Below are positions 1 through 5,971 of a stretch of 5,982 bases of DNA, one piece after another. Position 1 is the first letter of the stretch. Each line of letters begins with the position of its first letter. A model generated the notes under the pieces. The model did not search any database. It saw nothing but the letters and a program-made list of their open reading frames with translations, and was not told the DNA's origin. The DNA lies in assembly GCA_013153295.1 (NCBI GenBank), contig JAADEV010000096.1:1-5982 (forward strand). Direction: 5' to 3'. Origin of the DNA: Aquificota bacterium. GTDB lineage: Bacteria; Aquificota; Aquificia; Aquificales; Hydrogenothermaceae. A program made the position numbers and the translations under genes.

Positions 1-644
1 TTTGCAGGGTCTACTATCGGTTTACCTTCACCTTTTAGAAACTGTATAAGTTTCTGTGTATCCCCACCGTAAGCCTGTGCAATTTTTTGTAAAGATGGTC
101 CAACTCCGTCAGTTGTCGCTGGGTGGCAAGCGGCACAACCTTTAGAGTTAAATAATGCCTGTCCATTTACACCGCCGGTTGCTTCCTGAACCTTCTGGGT
201 AGCAGAGGTTAACATCTGACTTGCTGTAGATTTTGCATTTTCTACAGCATTTTTTGCCTGATTTGCAGTTTCTTTTGCCTGTTCTGAAATAGATTCTTTA
301 ACAGAATTAACTTTTTCTTTCGCTGTGTTAACTGCCTCTTCCACCTTTTGTGTAGCCGTTTCTTTTACTGTGTTTAATGTGTTTTCCACAGTTTGGCTTA
401 CTGTCTCTTTAGTCTGTTCTACTGCCTGTTCCACCGTTGTTTTTGTCTCTTCCTTTACAGTATTAACAGCCTGCTTAACCTCTTCCTGTGGTGAGGTTGT
501 TTTGTGTTCCTCCACTTTCTTCTCTACTGTTTCCACAGCCTTTTGTGTTGTTTGCTGTTGTGTAGAGGACTGCTGGTTTCCACCTTCCTGACAGCTTAGT
601 AAAACAGCTGTTGACAGTCCAATAACTGCCATTACCTTTTTCAT
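1..644 (-). CDS. Lipoprotein cytochrome c (c555-like) on a long repetitive helical arm, 3' end cut by window
   Basis: The gene starts with ATG at 644 and runs off the left edge after 214 complete codons. Residues 1-18 form a lipoprotein signal: MKK, a hydrophobic core and the lipobox LLSC with C18 as lipid site. Residue +2 is Gln, not Asp, which in E. coli would favour the outer membrane. A Gln/Thr/Ser-rich segment (about 19-35) is followed by a Lys/Glu/Thr/Val-rich helix (about 36-155) with 15-residue periodicity. The C-terminal part is a class I cytochrome c: haem motif CAACH at 170-174, then VGPSLQKIAQAY and FLKGEGKPIVDPA, very like Aquifex c555 as I remember it. The axial Met is expected just beyond the window. 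Probable role: membrane-tethered electron carrier in the periplasm. It follows the LysM gene by 12 nt. The cytochrome and lipoprotein calls are strong; partner proteins are unknown. Confidence 0.9.
   Translation of the reverse strand, partial: MKKVMAVIGLSTAVLLSCQEGGNQQSSTQQQTTQKAVETVEKKVEEHKTTSPQEEVKQAVNTVKEETKTTVEQAVEQTKETVSQTVENTLNTVKETATQKVEEAVNTAKEKVNSVKESISEQAKETANQAKNAVENAKSTASQMLTSATQKVQEATGGVNGQALFNSKGCAACHPATTDGVGPSLQKIAQAYGGDTQKLIQFLKGEGKPIVDPA
234..458 (-). repeat. Five degenerate 45-bp units encoding a 15-residue helical repeat
   Basis: Residues 63-137 of the lipoprotein cytochrome divide without gaps into five 15-residue units. They begin VKEETKTT (63), TKETVSQT (78), VKETATQK (93), AKEKVNSV (108) and AKETANQA (123). 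Hydrophobic or small residues recur at steps of 4, 4, 4 and 3. Degenerate units probably extend on both sides, at about 48-62 and 138-152. A 15/4 periodicity (3.75 residues per turn) is the pentadecad pattern of right-handed coiled coils, as in YadA-type stalks. A single amphipathic helix is the alternative. The periodicity is seen directly; the oligomeric state is not known. Confidence 0.75.
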
Positions 645-650
645 CTTTAT

Positions 651-659
651 ACCTCCTTA
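651..659 (-). promoter_or_regulatory. Strong ribosome binding site of the cytochrome gene, sharing the upstream stop codon
   Basis: On the minus strand this reads TAAGGAGGT, a full anti-16S match, 6 nt before the ATG at 644. Its first three bases (657-659) are the TAA stop of the LysM/LytM gene. A ribosome ending there therefore sits on the next start site, which supports coupled translation and fixes the cytochrome start. Confidence 0.85.
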
Positions 660-2036
660 CTGTTTTTTTTCTTTTTCTAAGAACACAAGGGGGTCAAGTG
701 GCTTCCCATCTTTTCTTATCTCAAAATAAACCCCACATTTACCTTTATCATCTATCTTCCCAGTGTATCCTATAATCTCCCCTTTCCTTACAATTTTGCC
801 ACTTTTTACAGCCATTTTTTCCAGATGTCCGTAAGTTGTAGAGAACTTGTTAGAATGTCTTACTATAACCGTGTTTCCGTAAGATTTTATAATTTTGTCT
901 GCAAACATTACCCTACCGTCTTCAGCTGACCTTACAGGGGTAAGGCAGTCTGTTTCTATCTCTATACCTAAATGTCTTTCCTTTGCGTTGTTAACAAAAC
1001 CTTTTACCACCTTTCCCTTTACAGGCCACTCAAAGCCAAAGGACACATTACTTTTTATAATCCTTTCCCTGTATACTATCTCCTTTTTCTCAACCTTTAG
1101 CTTTTGTCCCGGGTGTATAACAGACTTCCTCCCCAGTCTGTTTAACTGTCTTAGCCTACTTACTGTTGTTCCAAACTTTTTTGCTATTAGATACAGACTA
1201 TCCCCGGGTTTAACCCTGTAAGTTATAATCCTTTTGTAAACCCTTTTTTCCCTTTTTATATAAAAATCCTTTTTAGGTTGTGTTGTTTTTGAGGCTATTT
1301 TTATCTCCTTTTTTGGCTTTTCCGCTATTGGTATGTAAACAACCTCTTTCTTTATAACCTTTAGTTTTTGCCCAGGGCGGATAATGGAGTTTCGCCTCAG
1401 GTTGTTAAGTTTTCTTATTTTATCTACCGTTGTTCCAAATCTTTTTGCTATTAGGTATAGGCTATCCCCCGGTCTTACTGTGTATGTGATAACCCTTGTG
1501 TATACCTTCTTTACTTTTTTAGGTTTTGGGCTTACAGATGGTTTGGTTTTCTTTGTTGTGTATCTTTTGTAGGTTTTTTTAGGGGGTTTTGTTGTGTATT
1601 TACGGTAAACCCTAACTTTCCTTTTTATACATAAGGTTTGCCCCGGGTGTATAAGGTTTGACTTTAGGTTGTTTAGCTTTTTTAGGTAGTTTACACTTAC
1701 CTTAAACTTTTTTGCTATCCTAAGCAAACTGTCCCCGGGACGGACTTTGTAGGCTACTGAACAGGTGTAAAGGTAAGAGGGCTTCTGCCTGTTTATCTTT
1801 ATGATTTTTACCTTTCTATGTTTGCTTTTCTTTTTTGTAGGTATTTTTAGTTTTTGTCCCGGATATATAACATAGGGCTTTTTTAGGTTGTTTTCCTTTA
1901 TTATATCTACAACAGAAACACCAAACTTTTTTGATATTAGGTTTAGGCTGTCCCCCGGTTTTACTGTGTATGTTAATCCAAAGGCTGTGTATACTCCTAT
2001 CAGGAGGGCTACAATTAGCTTAGTAAAGGATTTCAA
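657..2036 (-). CDS. Secreted four-LysM protein with degenerate M23/LytM domain (predicted amidase activator-like)
   Basis: I start this 459-residue protein at TTG 2036, behind AAGGAGGT. A longer TTG start at 2066 has no visible binding site and would put extra charged residues before the signal peptide. Residues 1-20 (MKSFTKLIVALLIGVYTAFG) form a signal peptide with probable cleavage after AFG. LysM domains with the (V/K)xPGDSL...PGQ(K/T)L pattern lie at about 22-66, 95-137, 184-226 and 272-315, joined by very basic Lys/Arg-rich linkers. An M23/LytM fold spans about 337-450 (FEWPVKG to FEIRKDGKPLDP). Its metal site is damaged. HxxxD is H355-x3-E359, H404 of YGH remains, but the HxH before FEIR is replaced by G435-V-Y437. 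NlpD/EnvC-type LytM factors are similarly inactive and switch on murein amidases. Peptidoglycan binding is well supported; amidase activation is inferred. Confidence 0.88.
   Translation of the reverse strand: MKSFTKLIVALLIGVYTAFGLTYTVKPGDSLNLISKKFGVSVVDIIKENNLKKPYVIYPGQKLKIPTKKKSKHRKVKIIKINRQKPSYLYTCSVAYKVRPGDSLLRIAKKFKVSVNYLKKLNNLKSNLIHPGQTLCIKRKVRVYRKYTTKPPKKTYKRYTTKKTKPSVSPKPKKVKKVYTRVITYTVRPGDSLYLIAKRFGTTVDKIRKLNNLRRNSIIRPGQKLKVIKKEVVYIPIAEKPKKEIKIASKTTQPKKDFYIKREKRVYKRIITYRVKPGDSLYLIAKKFGTTVSRLRQLNRLGRKSVIHPGQKLKVEKKEIVYRERIIKSNVSFGFEWPVKGKVVKGFVNNAKERHLGIEIETDCLTPVRSAEDGRVMFADKIIKSYGNTVIVRHSNKFSTTYGHLEKMAVKSGKIVRKGEIIGYTGKIDDKGKCGVYFEIRKDGKPLDPLVFLEKEKKQ
1071..1247 (-). repeat. Tandem-type duplication, copy B: fourth LysM domain plus flanks
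   Basis: These 59 codons align without gaps with copy A at 1335-1511, and 42 of 59 residues are identical by hand count. The match covers the leading VY(T/K)R(V/I)ITY segment, the whole LysM core PGDSLYLIAK and the trailing KKE(V/I)VY. The duplicated unit is therefore larger than the domain itself. LysM1 and LysM2 are clearly more diverged, so this is the youngest duplication in the gene. Confidence 0.75.
1335..1511 (-). repeat. Tandem-type duplication, copy A: third LysM domain plus flanks
   Basis: Partner of the unit at 1071-1247, with about 71% amino-acid identity over 59 aligned residues and no gaps. The two copies are separated by a 29-codon basic linker that shows no such similarity. 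Confidence 0.75.
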
Positions 2037-2289
2037 AGTCTGTATAACCTCCTTCTTTATCCTCAAACTGGTATCTAATATCTGTAACCTCTGCTAAAGG
2101 CGGCCCCTTCTCTATTGCTTCAAAGAATTTTCTTAAGGTTTCTTCATCTCCTTCTGCTACAACTTCAACTGTCCCATCAGGTAGGTTTCTTACATAGCCC
2201 TTTACCCCAAACTGGTCTGCTTTGTTCTTTACAAAGTATCTAAAGCCTACCCCTTGCACTGTTCCTGCAAAGTTTATATGTAGTAGCAT
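2020..2289 (-). CDS. acyP: Acylphosphatase
   Basis: This 89-residue protein has the usual length and layout of a stand-alone acylphosphatase, a small cytosolic ferredoxin-like alpha/beta fold that hydrolyses acyl phosphates. The signature GTVQGVGFR lies at 9-17 with catalytic R17, and VRNLPDGTVEV at 33-43 holds catalytic N35. Both active-site residues are present, so it should be active. It starts at ATG 2289 behind GGGGAG (2296-2301). It lies 28 nt after mobB, and its last 17 nt overlap the start chosen for the LysM gene. The physiological substrate is unknown for most members, and nothing nearby (no carbamoyltransferase or hydrogenase-maturation gene) points to one. Identity is confident. 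Confidence 0.95.
   Translation of the reverse strand: MLLHINFAGTVQGVGFRYFVKNKADQFGVKGYVRNLPDGTVEVVAEGDEETLRKFFEAIEKGPPLAEVTDIRYQFEDKEGGYTDFEILY
2047..2054 (-). promoter_or_regulatory. Ribosome binding site that decides the LysM/LytM gene start
   Basis: The minus strand reads AAGGAGGT here, inside the end of the acylphosphatase gene and 10 nt before TTG 2036. It lies downstream of the alternative TTG at 2066, so it can serve only the shorter form. The shorter form also gives a clean signal peptide, which makes 2036 the better start. Confidence 0.7.
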
Positions 2290-2317
2290 ACCTTTCTCCC
2301 CTGTTTTTGTTTTTCCA

Positions 2318-2830
2318 TTATAATCTATTCCGTTTTTTTATATATTCCTGTTCAATGTAGTCTGCAAACTCCTGTGGTTTGTTTATATCAAATGTTAAGC
2401 TGTGTTTATAGTAATCTGTTATATAGCCCTTTACCTCTGTTTCTGGTAAAACCGGTTGTCTGTTTTCTGCCTTTCTTATAACCTCAAATTTATGGCTGTG
2501 GGGGTAGTTTTTAAAGCCTTCAATTATCACAAGGTCTGTGTCTGGGGAGGCATAATGTTTAATTACCACAGAGGGGTCTGGTTTTTCTTCCTTTATATAG
2601 TGGGTTATCCTGTCAGGTGATACAAGGAAAACCTCCTTTGCCCCACTGTGGAAAAAGCGGTAGCTGTCCTTCCCCGGCGTGTCTGTTTGTGCCTTTCCCT
2701 TAGGGTCGTGTTTTATTGCTGTTATTTTGTATCCCCTTTGGGAAAGTATCCTTATAACAGCTTCTATAAATGTGGTTTTTCCGCTGTTGTGTATACCGAC
2801 TATGCTTATAACAGGTATATTTTTATCCAT
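2318..2830 (-). CDS. mobB: Molybdopterin-guanine dinucleotide biosynthesis adaptor protein MobB
   Basis: This 170-residue cytosolic P-loop GTPase matches MobB in length and motifs. Walker A GIHNSGKTT is at 12-20. The MobB block KHDPKGKAQTDTPGKDSYRF is at 40-59, followed by HSGAKEVFLV. The VIIEGFK segment is at 101-107. MobB is thought to assist MobA in attaching GMP to molybdopterin for molybdoenzymes, but it is usually not essential for this. No mobA or other moa/moe gene is in the window. ATG 2830 overlaps the accD stop by 8 nt and has no clear ribosome binding site, so it probably depends on ribosomes finishing accD. Identity is confident; the role in this operon is unclear. Confidence 0.93.
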   Translation of the reverse strand: MDKNIPVISIVGIHNSGKTTFIEAVIRILSQRGYKITAIKHDPKGKAQTDTPGKDSYRFFHSGAKEVFLVSPDRITHYIKEEKPDPSVVIKHYASPDTDLVIIEGFKNYPHSHKFEVIRKAENRQPVLPETEVKGYITDYYKHSLTFDINKPQEFADYIEQEYIKKRNRL

Positions 2831-3659
2831 GGAGTTGCTTTACCAGTGTGTATACTGTTTTTTTCAGATTTTTCCTGTCTACGACCATATCTATCTGTCC
2901 CTTTTCCAGTAGGAACTCTGACCTTTGGAAGCCTTCAGGTAGCTGTTGTTTTATTGTTTGTTCTATTACCCTGGGACCTGCAAAGCCTATAAGGGATTCA
3001 GGTTCAGCAATTATAACATCTCCTAAGAAGGCAAAACTGGCTGATACCCCACCCATTGTAGGGTCTGTAAGTATTGATATATAAAGTATCCCCGCTTTGT
3101 TCATTTTATCTACAGCTATTGATGTTTTTGCCATCTGCATAAGGGATACTATACTTTCCTGCATTCTTGCCCCACCTGAGGCGGTTATTGTGATAAAGGG
3201 TATTTTATTCTCTATTGCAAACTCAACCCCTTTTACAAACTTTTCCCCTACAACACTACCCATACTACCACCCATAAATCTAAAATCCATAGGTGCTAAA
3301 ACCACTTCCCTGTCGTAAATCTTTCCGTATGCAATGATTATTGCATCGTTCAGCCCTGTTTTTTCCTGTGCTTCTTTTATCCTGTCTTTATACTTTTTTG
3401 TATCTTTAAAGTTTAGAATGTCTATAGGCTTTATGTTTGGGAAAAGGTCGTAGCTTCTAACCTCATCAAGGAACATATCAACCCTTTCCTTTGCGTTCAT
3501 TCTAAAGTTAAAGCCACAATGGGGGCATATCTTCATATTTTTCTTTAGGTCTTCACTGTATAGTAAGGTCTTACATTTATCACACTTTAGCCATTCCCCT
3601 TTTTCAACCTGTAGTTTTCTCCTTCCTTTAAACTTATTAATAAGGTCTTTTAATCCCAT
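2823..3659 (-). CDS. accD: Acetyl-CoA carboxylase carboxyltransferase subunit beta
   Basis: AccD pairs with AccA to form the carboxyltransferase that moves CO2 from carboxybiotin to acetyl-CoA, giving malonyl-CoA for fatty-acid synthesis in the cytosol. The 278-residue length is typical. The N-terminal zinc ribbon has all four cysteines (C26, C29, C45, C48). The crotonase-like core shows GGSMGSVVGEK (130-140), ASGGARMQES (160-169), TDPTMGGVSASFA (198-210), GFAGPRVIEQT (225-235) and LPEGFQ (240-245). ATG 3659 directly follows the pgeF stop TAG with no gap, and GGAGGA at 3664-3669 lies within the last pgeF codons, so the two are probably coupled. accA is not in the window. No truncation or missing key residue is seen. 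Confidence 0.98.
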   Translation of the reverse strand: MGLKDLINKFKGRRKLQVEKGEWLKCDKCKTLLYSEDLKKNMKICPHCGFNFRMNAKERVDMFLDEVRSYDLFPNIKPIDILNFKDTKKYKDRIKEAQEKTGLNDAIIIAYGKIYDREVVLAPMDFRFMGGSMGSVVGEKFVKGVEFAIENKIPFITITASGGARMQESIVSLMQMAKTSIAVDKMNKAGILYISILTDPTMGGVSASFAFLGDVIIAEPESLIGFAGPRVIEQTIKQQLPEGFQRSEFLLEKGQIDMVVDRKNLKKTVYTLVKQLHG

Positions 3660-4295
3660 CTAATCCTCCAGATAGGCAATACTAAGTATCCTTTCATTAA
3701 AATCCCCTTTCCTGTAAGAAAAGAGGTTTTCACCACAAATTGTGCAAAGGTTAAGGTCTATAATAATAGCATCTTTCCTATGGTCTTTTATTATATCAAC
3801 TGCCATCTCTTGCATAGAGAAGAATGTTTTTTTCCCTTCTGTGTAAAGGTATTTTAAAGGTAGCCCCTCTTTTTTAAACATATCAACAAAATCTGTTCCA
3901 ACCTCATAACAGCATTTCCTTGCTGAAGCTCCTATTATCACTTTCGGACTGTCCTTTAGTAATCCTAAAGCATTTTGGATTATGCCACCTACCAACCCCC
4001 TCCACCCTGCGTGAACCATCACCACAGTTTCCCCATCTGATAGGGCGATAGGCATACAGTCTGCGGTAAGGACACCAACAGCGGCATTTTTATCTTTAGT
4101 GTAAACCCCATCTGCTTCTATAGTATCTATCTGGTCTGTTCCCACTACTTTGTTTGTATGCTTCTGGTTGGGAATATAAAGGGGAATACCACCAAGTTTT
4201 TTTATAAAATTTTCCCTGTTTGCTTTTTCACGCATATTCCCATCTTCCCGCTGTGAAAAAACAAAAACAGTATTACCAATCTTTATTTTTTCCAT
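3660..4295 (-). CDS. pgeF: Peptidoglycan editing factor PgeF (YfiH/laccase-domain family)
   Basis: This 211-residue protein belongs to the YfiH family, once called polyphenol oxidase. E. coli YfiH removes UDP-MurNAc-L-Ser errors made by MurC; other members act as purine nucleosidases or phosphorylases. The metal-binding residues are present: H46 in QKHTNKV, C80 in TADCMP and H95 in VHAGWRG. Further family blocks are IGASARKCCYEVG (121-133) and LCTICGENLFSYRKGD (183-198). The usual SYRRDG...GR ending is altered to SYRKGD...ER, a small deviation near the C-terminus. The N-terminal part is somewhat short compared with the roughly 240 residues usual in the family. ATG 4295 overlaps the upstream stop as TAATG, with a weak AAAGGG 7 nt before it. 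Family is certain; substrate is inferred. Confidence 0.93.
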   Translation of the reverse strand: MEKIKIGNTVFVFSQREDGNMREKANRENFIKKLGGIPLYIPNQKHTNKVVGTDQIDTIEADGVYTKDKNAAVGVLTADCMPIALSDGETVVMVHAGWRGLVGGIIQNALGLLKDSPKVIIGASARKCCYEVGTDFVDMFKKEGLPLKYLYTEGKKTFFSMQEMAVDIIKDHRKDAIIIDLNLCTICGENLFSYRKGDFNERILSIAYLED

Positions 4296-5833
4296 TACTT
4301 AACCCTTTCCCAAACCACATCTTTAACAGTTTTCTCTTTACTATCTATTATTATCCCCACTGCGTAAACCTCAGGATAGTTTAGATATTTTTCGTAATAT
4401 CTCTTCTCTTTTATCTGCTGTATCGGGTTTCCTTCCCCTTCCATCTTCAACTCAAAAATATAAACTTTATCTAATACTATAGCGGTTAAGTCTATCCTGC
4501 CCCTATCTGTTGTGTCCTCTATCTCTATCTGCAACCCTGCCCCAGATAGATACATATACAATGCTACCGAGTAATAACTTTCTGTATCCCTTATATCCTT
4601 TCTAACAAACAGCTGATATGGAACAGATGAAAACAGACTTTTTAACACATCTTTTAGTTTGTCTAACTCCCCTTCAGCTAAAATATCGTAGAGAGTATCC
4701 TCTATCCTCTCTTTTAACTGTCTGTTTGGAACAATATAGTCAAGTATATAATCGTTAAAACTGGTTCTAACCTCCTGATTTGGAAAGGTAAGTATGTATT
4801 TTGTCTTCCCTGCCCTTCTCTTTACATCTTTAATCGTCAGATACCCAGCTTGGAACATAACTGTTTCTACTTCTATATCCTCTATATCAAAGCTGTCCAG
4901 TATACGACTGCTTACTTCTAAATTCTCAAACTGTAGTGTGTTGTAGCCCCTGTCTTTCAGTAGTTTTATCAGAAATGTTGGTGTAGCTGTCTTAAACCAG
5001 TAGTTATCAAACTGTTTGTTTTTTAGAAACAGTAGAATATCATAAGGGTTGTATACTTTCTCCTCCCCTAAAAAGTTATACCCGTTATACCATCTTCTTA
5101 CTTCTTCTAAGTCTATTCCTTCAGTATACTCTTTAAACTCATTTGTAAGGTTGCTGTGTAGAAATCCGCATATATAAGCAAAGTCTGGATTTAATGATAT
5201 ATCTATCAAATTATTTAAACCACTAAATATAGAAACCCTTGAAAATCTGCTTACTCCCGTTAGAAATGCAAAGCGTATATATGCGTCGTTGGACTTTATT
5301 ATGGTGTAGAAACTACGCAGAAACTCTCTGTTTTGTTTAGCAACATCAAGGTTTTCTTTTTCTACATTGTCCAGTATCGGTTTGTCATATTCGTCTATAA
5401 GGATTACTACTTCTTTCCCATACTTCTGGTATGCTTTTTCAAGAAGTTCTTTAAAACAGACGGAGGGGTTTGATGTATGCTTACAACTAATATCTAATCT
5501 TTCTTGATTGCTTTCCATTATTGCTAAAGCAACCTCCTTGGTGCTTTCCAGAGTTTTAAAGTCTCCAGCCCAGTCTATTTTAATAACAGGGTGGGGTTCA
5601 AAGTCGTATTTGTCGTATATGTATAGCCCTTCAAACAGTTCTTTACTTCCTTCAAATATCTCTTTTAGAGTATCTAAGAACAAAGATTTTCCAAATCTAC
5701 GGGGACGGGAGAGGAAAACAAACCTATAATCCTGTATTAGGTCTAACGCTTCTTTTGTTTTGTCTATATATATATAACCCTCTTCTCTAATCCTTCTAAA
5801 AGTTTGTGTATCAACTGGTAGTCTTTTCTTCAT
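4295..5833 (-). CDS. AAA-ATPase-like protein with C-terminal PD-(D/E)XK nuclease-like domain
   Basis: This 512-residue protein has the architecture of the AAA-ATPase_like (PF09820) plus PDDEXK_9 (PF08011) family. The P-loop SRPRRFGKS is at 42-50, Walker B VVILIDEYDKP at 142-152, and a sensor-like FLTGVSRFSRVSIFSGLNNL at 190-209. The C-terminal domain has RGRIDL with D448, then E461-x-K463 in IFELKM, then QQIKEKRYYEKY (472-483), the usual order of a PD-(D/E)XK site. All key residues look intact, so it is probably active, but the cellular role of this family is not established. Proposals include nucleic-acid processing and element-related functions. The start ATG 5833 follows TAGGAGA with 7 nt spacing. 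It is the first gene of the operon, and its TAA overlaps the pgeF ATG. Copies are often numerous in genomes that have them, which may indicate past transfer. Confidence 0.88.
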   Translation of the reverse strand: MKKRLPVDTQTFRRIREEGYIYIDKTKEALDLIQDYRFVFLSRPRRFGKSLFLDTLKEIFEGSKELFEGLYIYDKYDFEPHPVIKIDWAGDFKTLESTKEVALAIMESNQERLDISCKHTSNPSVCFKELLEKAYQKYGKEVVILIDEYDKPILDNVEKENLDVAKQNREFLRSFYTIIKSNDAYIRFAFLTGVSRFSRVSIFSGLNNLIDISLNPDFAYICGFLHSNLTNEFKEYTEGIDLEEVRRWYNGYNFLGEEKVYNPYDILLFLKNKQFDNYWFKTATPTFLIKLLKDRGYNTLQFENLEVSSRILDSFDIEDIEVETVMFQAGYLTIKDVKRRAGKTKYILTFPNQEVRTSFNDYILDYIVPNRQLKERIEDTLYDILAEGELDKLKDVLKSLFSSVPYQLFVRKDIRDTESYYSVALYMYLSGAGLQIEIEDTTDRGRIDLTAIVLDKVYIFELKMEGEGNPIQQIKEKRYYEKYLNYPEVYAVGIIIDSKEKTVKDVVWERVK

Positions 5834-5950
5834 AACTGTTTCTCCTAAAGAAAGTATACATACAAATAATATAACCCTATAAAGGGGTAGAGGGTAAATT
5901 TTTGGGAAAAAAGGGAAAAGTGGGGAAAATAGACAAAAATACCAAGATAC

Positions 5951-5971
5951 CCTGTAAAAAATTTTTACAGG
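5951..5971. promoter_or_regulatory. Perfect 21-bp palindrome, operator candidate
   Basis: Arms CCTGTAAAAA (5951-5960) and TTTTTACAGG (5962-5971) are exact reverse complements around one central A. No T-run follows on either strand, so it does not look like an intrinsic terminator. The right arm directly abuts a TTGACA box, a position from which a bound dimeric regulator would control rightward transcription. I cannot name the regulator. Confidence 0.55.

Noticed and set aside
234..458. Repeats considered as a CRISPR array or mobile-element repeat
   Set aside because: The units are degenerate, have no spacers, stay in frame and encode a continuous helical pattern, so they are a protein-coding repeat.
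325..591. Plus-strand ORF of 88 codons, rich in Ser, Thr, Val and Cys
   Set aside because: It is the antisense shadow of the repetitive Lys/Glu/Thr/Val arm of the cytochrome gene. Its regular composition comes from the 45-bp periodicity on the other strand.
2317..2322. TATAAT on the minus strand at the end of mobB, a possible internal -10 box before acyP
   Set aside because: The nearest TTG-type hexamer upstream (TTGAAC) is 27 nt away, far beyond the usual 16-18 nt, so no promoter is claimed.
895..3318. Several plus-strand ORFs of 62-114 codons opposite the LysM, mobB and accD genes
   Set aside because: All lie antisense to well-supported genes, resemble no family I know and have no good ribosome binding site that I could see.
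5853..5858. TATACT on the minus strand as a -10 box for the ATPase/nuclease gene
   Set aside because: Transcription would begin at or inside the ribosome binding site at 5841-5847, and no acceptable -35 box lies 16-18 nt upstream.
5951..5971. Palindrome considered as an intrinsic terminator
   Set aside because: The stem is mostly A-T with only two G-C pairs at its base plus one inside, the loop would be one base, and no T-run follows on either strand.
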